This document shows, one piece after another, positions 11,503 through 22,300 of a DNA stretch of 64,000 nt (within the stretch, counting starts at the first letter, position 1; every line of letters begins with the position of its first letter). The stretch is from contig NC_089493.1 of the NCBI RefSeq assembly GCF_036850765.1, positions 297,592,349 through 297,656,348 on the forward strand, read 5' to 3'. The notes under the pieces are model-generated. The model was not told the DNA's origin and did not search any database. It was given only the letters and a program-made list of their open reading frames with translations. A program made the position numbers and the translations under genes. Origin of the DNA: Saccopteryx bilineata (lineage: Eukaryota; Chordata; Mammalia; Chiroptera; Emballonuridae).

Positions 11503-11650
11503 TGATCAATGCTGGGTCTGGTGAAGGACCATTACTTTCTGTTACCCCTGAATCTAAAAGAATGGGCTCTTCCTCCAAAACGTTCGGCTCCGATGCTCTA
11601 CTCTTTATCTGGAGAGAGCACAGATCTCCAGCTCCAACCCATTTACGGAA
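11503..11650 (+). pseudogene. ZP2: Probable ZP2 exon remnant (SPLCSVT region)
   Basis: After TTCCTCAG, the stretch SGEGPLLSVTPESKR resembles SPDSPLCSVTCPVSSRHRR with the cysteines lost. A PMLYSLSGES-like segment in another frame may be the following PILLLSDDSS. The exon that should precede it (CAYDLDNYQTTFHPVG) is not seen. Confidence 0.5.
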
Positions 11651-12040
11651 CACCGGCCGTGGGCCAGGTGCGGCGTGGGCCTCGTGCAGTATCAGAACCC
11701 CATCACTCCGTGAGACACTGGCTGCCTCATTCCACGGAGAAGAAGCCCCTGCTTTCTGCCTCAGGAACCAGCCCAGAGTAGTATTTAGTAAAAGGGTGCG
11801 ATTCCCATGCCCGTTTCACTCTGGACTCGAACCCCCTGTTCTCTGAAGCTATGGCCGCGTGAACGTTTGTGCTCTGCCTGCTGGGCTCCACACCCGGATA
11901 GAACGGCACCTTCTTTTTCTCAGAGCTGTTGTCATCGGTTGCTAAGCTCTTACCCACTAGCGACGATCCCTCCTCAGGACTGTGGGTAGCCAGTGCACTC
12001 ACGCAGCACATCCCTTCACTCCATTAAAGACTTGTTCGAG

Positions 12041-12235
12041 CCCTGACCGGTGGTGGCGCAGTGGATGGGGCGTCGACCTCGAGTGCTGAGGTTGTCGGTT
12101 CGAAGCCATTGGGCTTGTCCGGTCAAGGCACATATGAGAAGCAACTACTACGAGTTGATGCTTTCTGCTCCCCTCTTCCCATCTCTCTCTCTCTCTCTCC
12201 CCTCTCTAAAATCAACAAATGAAATCTTTAAAAAT
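12041..12235 (+). mobile_element. SINE family B, short form
   Basis: The head CCTGACCGGTGGTGGCGCAG with A and B boxes is followed by a short CT-rich body. The duplication CTTGTTCGAG (12031-12040) / ATTGTTCAAG (12237-12246) flanks it. Confidence 0.9.
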
Positions 12236-12249
12236 AATTGTTCAAGTGT

Positions 12250-12860
12250 TTCCTTCTCCGTGAAGTCTGTGCTCACCCTCTTGCTCCTGCACCCTGGTCC
12301 AAGTCTTCTTTCTTTAGCACTTACTCACTTAACATGCTACAGTTTTTTTTTTTAATAGCTCTCACTCCCTGCTAGCATCTAAGGTATAAAACGGACATAC
12401 ACTAACTGCCTAGGACGTAACGGTACTCATAATAGGAAGAAGAATTAAGCCAGTGTCATTGGAAGACATATATTATAAAGCTTAAACAAACAAACAAACA
12501 AACAAAACCCACAAAACTTTTATTTTTAGAAAAAAGTCTATGACTCTAATTTACATCTATAAGAACATACCAAGTTATAAGTAAGCCTTTTTTTAATTTT
12601 TGATTAAGAGCCAAATCGTATAAACCAAAAATAAATAAATAAATAAGAAAGAATACCTTTTGTTAACACATTTAGTTTGCTTTTGCCCCCTCACAGCCCA
12701 AGAGGACCTGATTCAGGCTCTGTTCATCTTTAAAATTCCCACTGGTACTTCTGCAAGGAAAGCGATTTGACCCACAAGGTTAGATCAGAGAAGCTTGATT
12801 CAAAGCAGATGGTAGCCTCTTCCTTCTCGCCCACACTGCAGACTCCCCTCCTGAACGCTG
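12250..12860. other. Intergenic AT-rich stretch
   Basis: No gene seen. Contains an (AAAC)n run at about 12484-12508 and (AAAT)n near 12635. Confidence 0.5.
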
Positions 12861-12872
12861 CTGAGGGTCTAG

Positions 12873-13051
12873 CAGGGGTCCCCAAACTATGCGTGCGGCC
12901 CTCTGAGACCATTTATCCGGCCCCCGCCGCACTTCCGGAAGGGGCACCTCTTTCATTGGTGGTCAGTGAGAGGAGCACTGTATGTGGCGGCCCTCCCATG
13001 GTCTGAGGGACAGTGCACTGGCCCCCTGTGTGAAAAGTTTGGGGACCCCTG
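12873..13051 (+). mobile_element. Non-autonomous hAT element (MITE)
   Basis: Terminal inverted repeats AGGGGTCCCCAAACT / AGTTTGGGGACCCCT bound a 179-bp internally deleted element. Flanks share GGTCTAG on both sides, fitting a hAT 8-bp target duplication of the preferred nTCTAGAn type. It is the same family as the longer copy at 55655. Confidence 0.9.
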
Positions 13052-13616
13052 GTCTAGAGGAGCAGGGGTGGGTGGGGTATAACCAGAAGCAAGCACGGGA
13101 TGCAGGAGACACGGGGTCCAGCCGGGCACTGCAGAGACGCGCAGCACGGCCAGAGGAAGCAGTTTCCCCTCTCCGCCTCAGCTGTGCCCTCTAGAAGGGA
13201 GAATCGGCCAAGGGCGTCCGCTGCCTTGCCGCTCAAAGTGCGGTCCGTGGAAGGCTTTGCCTGGGAGTCAGTAAGGTCCGTAAGGTCTATGGAAACTATG
13301 GTCCTGCTCGAGAGCTCCGGGCTCAGACTCCGCCTTGTAACCACCCCCTGTAGGCGTGCACATTATGCACCAAGAAGCGCAAGTCTAACCCCTTTTCCAG
13401 AGCAGGGGTGCCCTCTACTGGCGCCGACAGGGAGCTCTTGGTTTTTAGGAGACACTCGTTTGAGGAGACACTTCCTTTTTTCCTTCGGCTGGGTTTTCAA
13501 GGTTTCCAGATGGAGCTGGCAGCTGTCACCTGCGCTGGGGAGAGGACAGGAATGTGCAGGGGACCTGGAGCTGTGGAGAGCCTGGCGAAGTCTCCAGCCT
13601 GGAGGGGTCTCTAACT

Positions 13617-14062
13617 TCCCGAGTGTGGCCCCGCCCCTTTCCTGCTGCCCCGCCCCTTCCTGCTGCCCCGCCCCCTTTCCTGCTGTCCCGCCCCCTTTCC
13701 TGCTGCCCCGCCCCTTTCCTGCTGCCCCGCCCCCTTTTTGCTGTCCCGCCCCCTTTCCTGCTGCCCCGCCCCTTTCCTGCTGCCCCGCCCCCTTTCCTGC
13801 TGTCCCGCCCCCTTTCTGCGGTCCCGCCCCCTTTCCTGCTGTCCCGCCCCTTTCCTGCTGCCCCGCCCCTTTTCTGCTGCCCCGCCCCTTTTCTACTGCC
13901 CCGCCCCCTTTTCTGCTGTCCCGCCCCCTTTTCTGCTGTCCCGCCCTTTCCTGCTGTCCCGCCCCTTTCCTGCTGCCCCGCCCCTTTCCTGCTGCCCCGC
14001 CCCCTTTCCTGCTGCCCCGCCCCTTTTCTGCTGTTCCGCCCCCTTTCCTGCTGTCCCGCCCC
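13617..14062 (+). repeat. GC-box minisatellite, about 20-bp unit
   Basis: About 21 tandem copies of a unit like CCCCGCCCCTTTCCTGCTG, with C/T variants (TGTCCCG or TGCCCCG). Every unit contains a CCCCGCCCC GC box. Long open frames across it are artefacts of the repeat. Confidence 0.95.
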
Positions 14063-14412
14063 GATCGCTCATGCTGTCACTGAACCAGCATCGAGGGCAG
14101 AGGTCACGCCCGCGATGGGATTGTGATGCGGCTCTGAGACCTCCGGGAAGTTGGCAAGTGACTTCCGTACGTGGGGCCCCGTTCCCCCTCCCGCCGCTTG
14201 AACGTGGGGACATGAAGACGAGAACGTAGGACCTCCCGGGGCTGTTGTGGGAAAAGGTCACAGCGGGTAACGGATGGGAAGCTCTTTGAAAACCTGAAGG
14301 AGTTCACAGACGTCAAGGTGTGAGTTTCTCGGATGTCGCTGGGGAACAGGCCGTTCTGGTGCCGACCTGGCCCCGTCCCAGCCCCGTCCCGGACCGGCTG
14401 GGCCTGATGATG

Positions 14413-14650
14413 TTTGTCTAGACCAGGGTGTCTCCACCTCGGACGTCTTGACATTGGTGCCCGGATGCCTCTGTGTCGTGGAGCCCGTCCTGAGCGTCAC
14501 AGGATGTTGACCAGCATCCCCGGTCTCCACCTATAAGATGCCAGCAGCAAGCCCCACCCAAACACAGTCATGACCATCACAAGTGCCTCCAGACACTGCC
14601 AAACGTCCTCTCTGGGGAGGGGGGTGGTTTACAAAATCGCCCCGGGTTGA
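14413..14650 (+). mobile_element. MER20-like hAT fossil
   Basis: Starts CAGGGTGTCTCCACCTCGG, contains the AGGATGTTGACCAGCATCCC and CCAGACACTGCCAAACGTCC cores, and ends AAATCGCCCCGGGTTGAGAC. All are characteristic of MER20. Confidence 0.85.
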
Positions 14651-14792
14651 GACTTGCTCTGTGGACTGAACAGGGGGCAGTCTGTGTAATGTAGCCCACC
14701 TGAAGGGAAAGAGATGCAGTGTTTCTCTCCCCAGAGCACTGCCGGCAGGGGGAGGATGGAATAACTAGCATTGAAAGGAATCAATGAACGGT

Positions 14793-14914
14793 TGGCCCTG
14801 GCCGGTGGGCTCAGTGGTGGAGCATCAGCTGCTGTGTGGATGTCCTGGATTTGATTCTTGGTCAGGGCAGACAGGAGAAGCAACCATCTGCTTCTCCACC
14901 TTCCCCCTCTTGCT

Positions 14915-14945
<31 letters not shown>

Positions 14946-15060
14946 TCCCCTCCTGCAGCCAAGGCTCGATTGGAGCGAGTTGGCCCTGGGCGCTGAGGAT
15001 GGCTCCATGGCCTCTGCCTCAGGCACTAAGAAGAGCTCGGTTGCTGAGCAAACGCCCTCC
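14793..15060 (+). mobile_element. SINE family A, 3'-truncated or diverged
   Basis: GCCCTGGCCGGTGGGCTCAG head, B box and CT-rich body are present. The similarity fades after about 15050 and no tail is recognised. Confidence 0.85.
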
Positions 15061-15580
15061 CTGGTTCCAGAATACTCGTGTCCTGACCCTGCCCGATCAG
15101 CATATTCCATTCGCCTGGTCACTCAAGCTTGTTCACACGGCCCAAGTCTATCTAATCGGTGTCAAGCCCAGAATAGCTGTATGTTCCATCAGCAGAGCCC
15201 AGCTTCCTGGTCCAGGACAAGGTTCTAACTGCAGACTGAAGTGTAACTAGAGCCGCTGGACATCTGTGCGGGAGGGCCTGCCTGAAGCAGCAGCCCGCGC
15301 CGCGGAGAGCTGGGCCAGGACCGGACGGGGCGTGCCCGGGGCACCGCCTGAGCCTCTGGACCCAGCAGTGCCTGAAACCCTACCCCCTGGCTCTTCAGCG
15401 GAGGGAAGGGAACCTCTCCCCCCAGCCCTCCGTTCTTTCAGCCACTCAGAATTGAGTGTCCATCACTCGTAACTGAAAAAAGCCCCATTACCCGAAACCT
15501 GCCCTGGACGTGAACATCGGCAGAGAAGGAACAGGAGGTCTGATATCTAGGGAGGAACGGGGAAGAAAACACAGTAAAGA
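15061..15580. other. Intergenic, nothing recognised
   Basis: About 500 bp between a SINE and the inferred LDAF1 cleavage site. No gene seen. Confidence 0.4.
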
Positions 15581-15584
15581 AATA

Positions 15585-16353
15585 AAGCTCATCTAAATAA
15601 ATATTTATTAAGATGCCACAGCAAAAAAAAAAGCACTGAAGTGGAAATCCCATAGGATTTTAAAAATTTCTATAGTCCTTCAGCATTTTCATAGAACATT
15701 TTTCTTTTTTCTTTTTTTAAGTGGTTTAACAGTACAAGTTCTTTAAAACAATACAAAAGTATCAAGGGCAAATATTTGAGGAACAGCACGTAACAGTACA
15801 CTCCACAGTGGGTGCCATTCCTTGAGATTTTTTTTCAAAGAATGCTCTTAAGTATAACATTAACTTTGCACTCTTGTTTTCCAGCTTTGAGAGTCCATTA
15901 CTGTTTGGCATGGCTGTTCTTTCTGACAAAAAAAGCTGATAAAATTGAAAAGCTTGGTCTGTTTTAGAAATAAACAGCTCTCATTTCTTAAAAAGAAAAT
16001 AAAAAAAAGGAAAAAGGAAAGATTAAAAAGAAAAAACAACCCAGCAATCCACAGTTACCCCAAATTGGGCTCCTGGACAACCCAAGATCTGAGCCTTTGG
16101 GGTCAGGTGGCCCGGGTCCCAAGGCTCAGGACCCTGCCAAGGTCAAGTCTGCATGGCTGGGGAGGGGGGAGAGGCGGGAGGTGTTGAGCCACGGCCGTGC
16201 TCAGCCCGACAAGCAGGTGACAAGGTCAGAGAACACGTCCGAGGGGGGGCTTGACCACCTGGCGGCCTCCACGTCGTCATCGGAGGGCACGTGTGATCCA
16301 ACCACCGTCCAGAGGGGACGGGGTAAACAGCTCCGGTTCCGTTGGGCCAGTCA
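15585..16353 (-). other. LDAF1: LDAF1 3' UTR with polyadenylation signal
   Basis: Inferred from position. It is unspliced sequence after the TAG stop, AT-rich in its distal half, leading to AATAAA (plus-strand TTTATT at 15604-15609) followed by a T-rich downstream element. The cleavage site is approximate. Confidence 0.6.
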
Positions 16354-19300
16354 CTACCGGGAGCGCCCCTCTGGGTCCGCGGACTGCGTAGCCAGCTGAC
16401 AGCCGCCGCTGGAGTTGTGTGTCAGGGGTCTGTTTGGTAACAAGGGAAACCGGTTAGCTCTGCGGCTGCTGTGAAGAGTAGGACTGAGCGTGTGCACAGC
16501 TGAGTAGATGATACTCTTTGTCCGTTTATTTTTAGCTGCTTGGTGTCACCATACCCGAGCTGGAGCTATACCAGTTTTACCCGTGAGGATCCTGAGGGCA
16601 CAAGGGGTTGAAATGACTGAGTTGCAGGTGGGGTGACGGCCCCTTTCCCCCTTTAGTTCCCCCTTAAGTGAGGGGGGGCAGAGGCAGAGAGACAGACTCC
16701 TGCACACGCCCCAACCAGGATCCACCTGGCAAGCCCACTAGGGCGCGATACTCTGCCCATCTGGGGCAACTGCTCAGCAATGGAGCTATTTTAAGCTCCT
16801 GAGGCACAGGCCATGGAGCCATCCTCAGCACCCAGGGCCAACTTGCTCCAACTGAGCCATGGCTGCAGGAGGAGAAGAGAGAGAGAGATATAGAGAGAAG
16901 CGAGAAGGGGAAGGGTAGAGAATCAGATGGTTGCTTCTCCTGTGTGCTCTGACCAGGAATCGAACCCAGGACTTCCACACGCCGGGCTGACGCTCTACCA
17001 CTGAGCCGAGCGACCAAGGCCCCCTGTTCCCTTTTCTAAATCAGACGTTGTGCTTCCCTGTTGTTGCCTCTGTCCTCACCACAATCTGGGGAGAAAGGAG
17101 AGCAAGGCGTGATCATAAATATATTCTTTTAAGTCCACAGTTTGTGGAAGGAGTAGCCCTGTTTTACCAACAAAAGAAAACTAGAACAGAGAAAAGTTAA
17201 GGAGTTTGTTCAAGATCACACAGCTAAGACACAGTGGGGCTGGGATTCAGACCCCTATCTTTGGATTCCAATTAACTGACGATGTCTTGACGACTTTAAT
17301 AGGAGGAAGGGGGGAGAGAGAGAAAAATAGGGCTTTTGTGGCCCCTGTGACGGCAGATCTCAGAAGGAAGGGGAGGTAGTGCTGTTGATATTAACTAACC
17401 AGTCTGTGAATTATCTTAAGCATTTCGAGTAGTCTTGCCCACACTGACACCCCACGGTCACACACCCGAGCTTGGCTGACAGCCGCGTCCCCCAAGGTCC
17501 AACTCCCTGCGAGGTTTTCTTACAGACGCTGAGAACACTGAGCCCTGTCGCCTGGCCTCCCTTCCAGCTCAGTGTCCACCTGACAAAATTCTGGGCACGA
17601 AGGTTTGGTTGGAGGAGGACAGGGAGAGGTCCTGGCAGGAAAAAGAGATCTCACTCACGTGACCGAAAGGGCTAGACTCACTCGCTTTCTCCTCCCTCGC
17701 ACGTGGGTGGTGCCGCCCCAGCTACGAGGAGACGACCCAACGGGCTCCAGACGGGAACATAACGGCAGAAGGGGCCTGGCATGCTGTTGACTCTGCTCTC
17801 TGCGGCTCGTTCACACAATAAAAATAACCCCTATTTGTTTAAGCGAGTGTCTGCCTCCGGCTGCCATTACCTGCCCCCAGGGCATTCCTACCTGATCACA
17901 GAAGCACAGAAAAGAACTAAGAAGGATCCTTCACTCTCTGCGGGCGGAGATGCGAGGACGGGGGCGACCCCACAGCCAGACGCAGACTTCCCCCGCCCCC
18001 CGCGGCCCCCAAACCTCAGGCCCTGGGGGGGTCTCGCTGACGCCCACCCGAGCAGCATGGGGTGTCCTTCTCAAAGTTCCTCTGTCTACACAGGGGGGCA
18101 GCGCGATGCATTTCTTCCACGATGGCTTCGTGGTCACGAGAACATCCTAGAGTTTTGTTCCCTTTGTTAAAAAGTTTAGTTGTGTTATCTTAACGTTTTA
18201 GCGTCAAAATTCCATTTATGTCATGGAATAAAGTGGACAGTTCCTCTTTCCCCCCCTTCTGTTTTGGGTCTCTTAACAAAAAGAGTTCTCTGTTTCTTGA
18301 GTTTTGAAAATCCACTGCTGGAAGGGTTTTCAGGTGACGATTTTTTTATAGTAATATTACATACTACGTGTCTTTTTCACTCAAATTCTTGTTTTTCAGC
18401 ATACACTTAGAAGAGCTGCAGGCCTCAATGAACCAATACTCTCTGGTGACTGGAGCATGATGTTACAAAATCATGCATGGCAAAAAAAAGTCTATTAAAA
18501 GTACAGAATAGACCAGTGGATTTTAGTGTGACAGAAGACAGCCCGTCATCGGGTCATGCCTGTTACAGTGTTGATAAGAAGCCATGGCGGCTTAACTCCG
18601 GGTTACATCAATCACCCAGGCACAACTGCTTTCATACACTGTTTTGCTTCAAGTCTCAGAACCTATCCATGACTTCAGCAAGTCCCGCTGGAACAACAAA
18701 TTCACGTTTCAATTAACCGTGAAGAAACCAGCACTTGCCGAGTTCCGGTGTTCCATCAGAGAACACCCCTAGTCCCCTGAGAAAGCATTTCCTCTTTCCA
18801 ACCACACGTTTGTGAGGCTGGGTCTTCCTCCTCTGCCTCAACCAGGGTGACATCTCACAACGCAGCGAATACAGACGCCCGGACGAGGACCCGCCCAGAC
18901 GAGGACCCGCCCAGACAGGAACCCGCCCAGAGGAGAACCCGCCCAGAGGGAGAACCCCAACGCCCACAAAGGCCCACCAGGGTCTCTGTGAAACGTGGGA
19001 CAAGCACTCCCTTAGTTCATGTTGTATAGAAAAACACAGCTACTTTTCATAAAATATGTGCTTTTTCAATCAACAGGGTTATATTTGTTCTTTTTAAATG
19101 AATAAATATTTTTTGAATTCCTGTTATAATTTCCATTTGACTAATTATGAATACACTGAACAAAAATACTCTTTGAAAGACTCATTTTTAAGAAGGTAGA
19201 ATGGAACCTGGGAACACAGAGGTTGACAACTGACAGCCTCAGGGAAAACAAGGTGTCCAAGTGCCTTGTCTGGAGGGGAGAGGAGGAGGAAGAGGGGGAG

Positions 19301-22300
19301 GGGGAGGGGGAGGAGAAGGAGGAGGGGGAGGGGGAGGAAGAGGAGGAGGGGGAGGGGGAGGAGAGGGGGAGGAGGAGGGGAAGAGGAGGGGAAGAGGAGG
19401 GAAGGGAGAGAAGGAGGGGAGGGGAGGAGGAGGGGGAGGGGGAGGGGAGGAGGAGGAGGAGGAGGAGAAGAAGGAGGAGGAGGAGAAGGAGGAGGAGGAG
19501 GAGAAGGAGGAGGAGGGGGAGGAAGAGGAGGAGAGAAGGAGACCGAGGACAAACCCTGAATCTCTTTTTCTGTCTCTTCATTGGTCAACAGGTGGCATTC
19601 CAATGTTGCTACTTCCTGTGGCTGGAGAGCAACGTCCAGAAACAGGCAGAGCTCAGAGGCACCCACCTCAATAAGCCCAGTCAAGAGACGAGTACTTCTC
19701 CTTTTCTCTCCTTTAAGACTGACAGCAATCGAAAGAATGTATAAGAAGCCAAAGTGACTCCAGGGATACAGCCACTAAGCTCACGGGCTCTTCTGTAGAA
19801 AAAACAAAATGTTCTTCGAGGGCAAGGGCTGGCACGTCACAGCCCTCAGACCAGATCTGGCCTGCTGCCTCCGTGTTGTAAATAAAGTTTTATTAGAACA
19901 CAGTGACACCCGTTTTTGTCTCCTCATTGTCTGGGCAGCACCGGAGCTGAGTGGTGGCAGCGGAGGACCCACGAAGTCTAAGAGACTTACAGCCCGGCCC
20001 CTGGTATGTAGGAACTGTCCCCGGCCCCTGTTGTGAAGTCACTCGGTACCTCGCCTAAGAGGCTTTGGAGTTCGTTGACCTGACGCGAGTCCCTTCCTGC
20101 CACTCTGTGCTTTGGGACGTGGCCTCCTTTTCCCTGACACAGAACAGGGCTGGTCCCTGCCCCGCAGGGTGGCGGTGAGGACTCCGTGAGCTCAAGCCCG
20201 GCAAGTATGTAACCGAGTCCCTGGCACAGGCGGGCGCTCGGTGGGTATCAGCCACCACCACCGGCTGAGCAGGAGCTTACAGGAAGTGCAACAGGACCAC
20301 GTCCCACTCGGGACTCAGATACAAAACCCTGAGAACAAAGGACAGAATCCAAGCATGAAAGAAAAAAAAAATATATATATATATGATATCAATATATGTA
20401 TATATATATATATCAATATATCACCATGAGCAGCCCTTCGGACAGCGGCCCAGGACAGACAGACAGACACACTGTCTCCAGTGGGTTCACCACAGGGCTG
20501 GCTCCCCTGCAGCGGTTACACGGACCGCTGTGCCCTCCGTCGGGGTCCCCGGGGAAGGAAGTCCCTGGCAGGAGCAGGATCCCCGGAGTCAAACACCAGA
20601 CTCACACTCGGTGATGAGACACTCAGCCTGAAGAACAGGGGGCCAGGCACACCATGGAGCTCCCCCTTCTCCCAGAAAGAAGACCTTCATTTCAAACTCG
20701 GAGAAGCAGAGCCCTCGGGATTTCAAACTCGGAGAAGCAGAGCCCTCGGGATTTCAAACTCGGAGAAGCAGAGCCCTCGGGTCAGCTGCCTGTCGCCATG
20801 GAAACCAACTATGTGACACAGATGAGGATGAGAAGGAAAGAGGTCTGACTATTCAAGTGCCAGCCGCCCAGGAAGATGGGGTGACCCCTGTCCTCACACA
20901 CCCATCCCCCTCTCTCCATCAGAGAGAACTGATTGTAGACACTTTGGATTTGTTACACTATATATGCATCACTGTGATTGCCAAATGAGTAATTCTGAAT
21001 CGCGTTATAAGAGCGACACACCGGATTTAATGTTTTACACGAACCCTCTCAGAAGCCCCCTGTTTGCTCATTCTCACTCAGCTCTATTCTGTGGCTAGTC
21101 AGACTCATTCGTGTCAGTCAGGAATGTCACATATTTCTTTATTCCCGGTTCCCATTTAAATTCCTGTAAAATGAAGTCATCTTTTTAAAGGCATTCATCA
21201 GTTTAAACAAACACCTCCAAGAGTTGTCATGTCATGACAACAAAATGAGTCGTCCCGTGTGGCAGATACTGAGAGCCACAGATGTGCCTGAAACGCCACG
21301 GTGAACTCCCGTCTGACGCCGGCCGTGTTGGGGAACTCTGAGGAACACGAGCCTCTTACAACGCTGCTTCTAGGCAGGGGCGGGTGTGGGTCCCGTCCGT
21401 AAAATTCCCCCACGTGGACGAGATTCCACTGTTGGGTCGACATGTACTTACCTGGGAGCAAACCAGTAGCTGAGCAGGCTGGACACCACCACGTAGGACA
21501 CGACGATCGTCCCTGACATGGCGAGGGACACGAAGCCCAAGCCACAGAGGACGCACAGCAGGGAGAGGCCGCCCACAGAGATGACCAGTCCTGGAGGAGA
21601 GTGTGGTCAGAAGCATTCACCGGAAACAGCTGAGAGCAGCCAGACCCCCTGAACCACTGTGCTTAAAACAATAGTTAACTTGGATTTTTTTTTGAAAGCA
21701 AAGAGATTTCCCATAAAAAAAACCAACAACAACAACCCGGCTGGAGCGTCAGATCACAGACATGACCCTAAGGTCGCTGGCTCGAGCAAAAAGGGTCACT
21801 CGGGCCTGACCTGTGGTGGCGCAGTAGATAAAGCGTCAACCTGGAAATGCTGAGGTCGCCAGTTCAAAACCCTGGGCTTGCCTGGTCAAGGCACATATGG
21901 GAGTTGATGCTTCCAGCTCCTCCCCCTTCTCTCTCTCTCTCTCTCCTCTCTCTCCTCCCTCTCTAAAAATGAATAAAAAATAAAAAATAAATTAAAAAAA
22001 AAAAGGGTCACTCGGTCAGCTGGACCCCCCAGTCAAGGCACATATGAGAAAGCAATCAATGAACAACTAAGGTGCTGCAACAAAGACTTGATACTTATCT
22101 CTCTCCCTTCCTGCCTGTCTGACCCCCTCTCTCTCTCTCTCTTGCATGCTAAATCAATCAATCAATCAAATAAATAAAGCAGCCTTCAAAGTCCATGTTT
22201 TAACTTCGCCAGCAAGCTGCCTTGGTTGATGTGAGTTTGACAAGAACCGGGACCTCTGGCAAGTGCTGCAGGGGCTAATAAATGTTTCTCCCCATTGAGT

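Larger units (their letters stand above)
6250..11650 (+). pseudogene. ZP2: ZP2 pseudogene (zona pellucida sperm-binding protein 2)
   Basis: Ordered exon remnants match mammalian ZP2, the egg-coat glycoprotein that binds sperm and whose cleavage blocks polyspermy. Hallmarks in order are VSFHASGVTHY (near 6590), a GNGH start at 7801, [12 protein letters not shown] (near 8015), LALNLATLRV (near 10465), KRHALWADVIPSIVSRDGEF (10705-10765), LILLSYP (near 10990) and IKLVLDDCW (11288-11314). Splice sites are often still recognisable. The frame is broken: the 7801 exon reads into TGA, the 7966 exon into TAA, and the 6.4-6.6 kb, 10415 and 10886 exons need frame changes. The first part of the protein, the exon with the ZP-C core after DDCW, and the transmembrane tail are not found. 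The location beside LDAF1 matches the human ZP2 locus. An alternative is a decayed tandem copy with the functional gene left of the window. Confidence 0.85.

Noticed and set aside
13100..14261. 327-codon and other proline- or cysteine-rich frames
   Set aside because: They lie mostly in the GC-box minisatellite.
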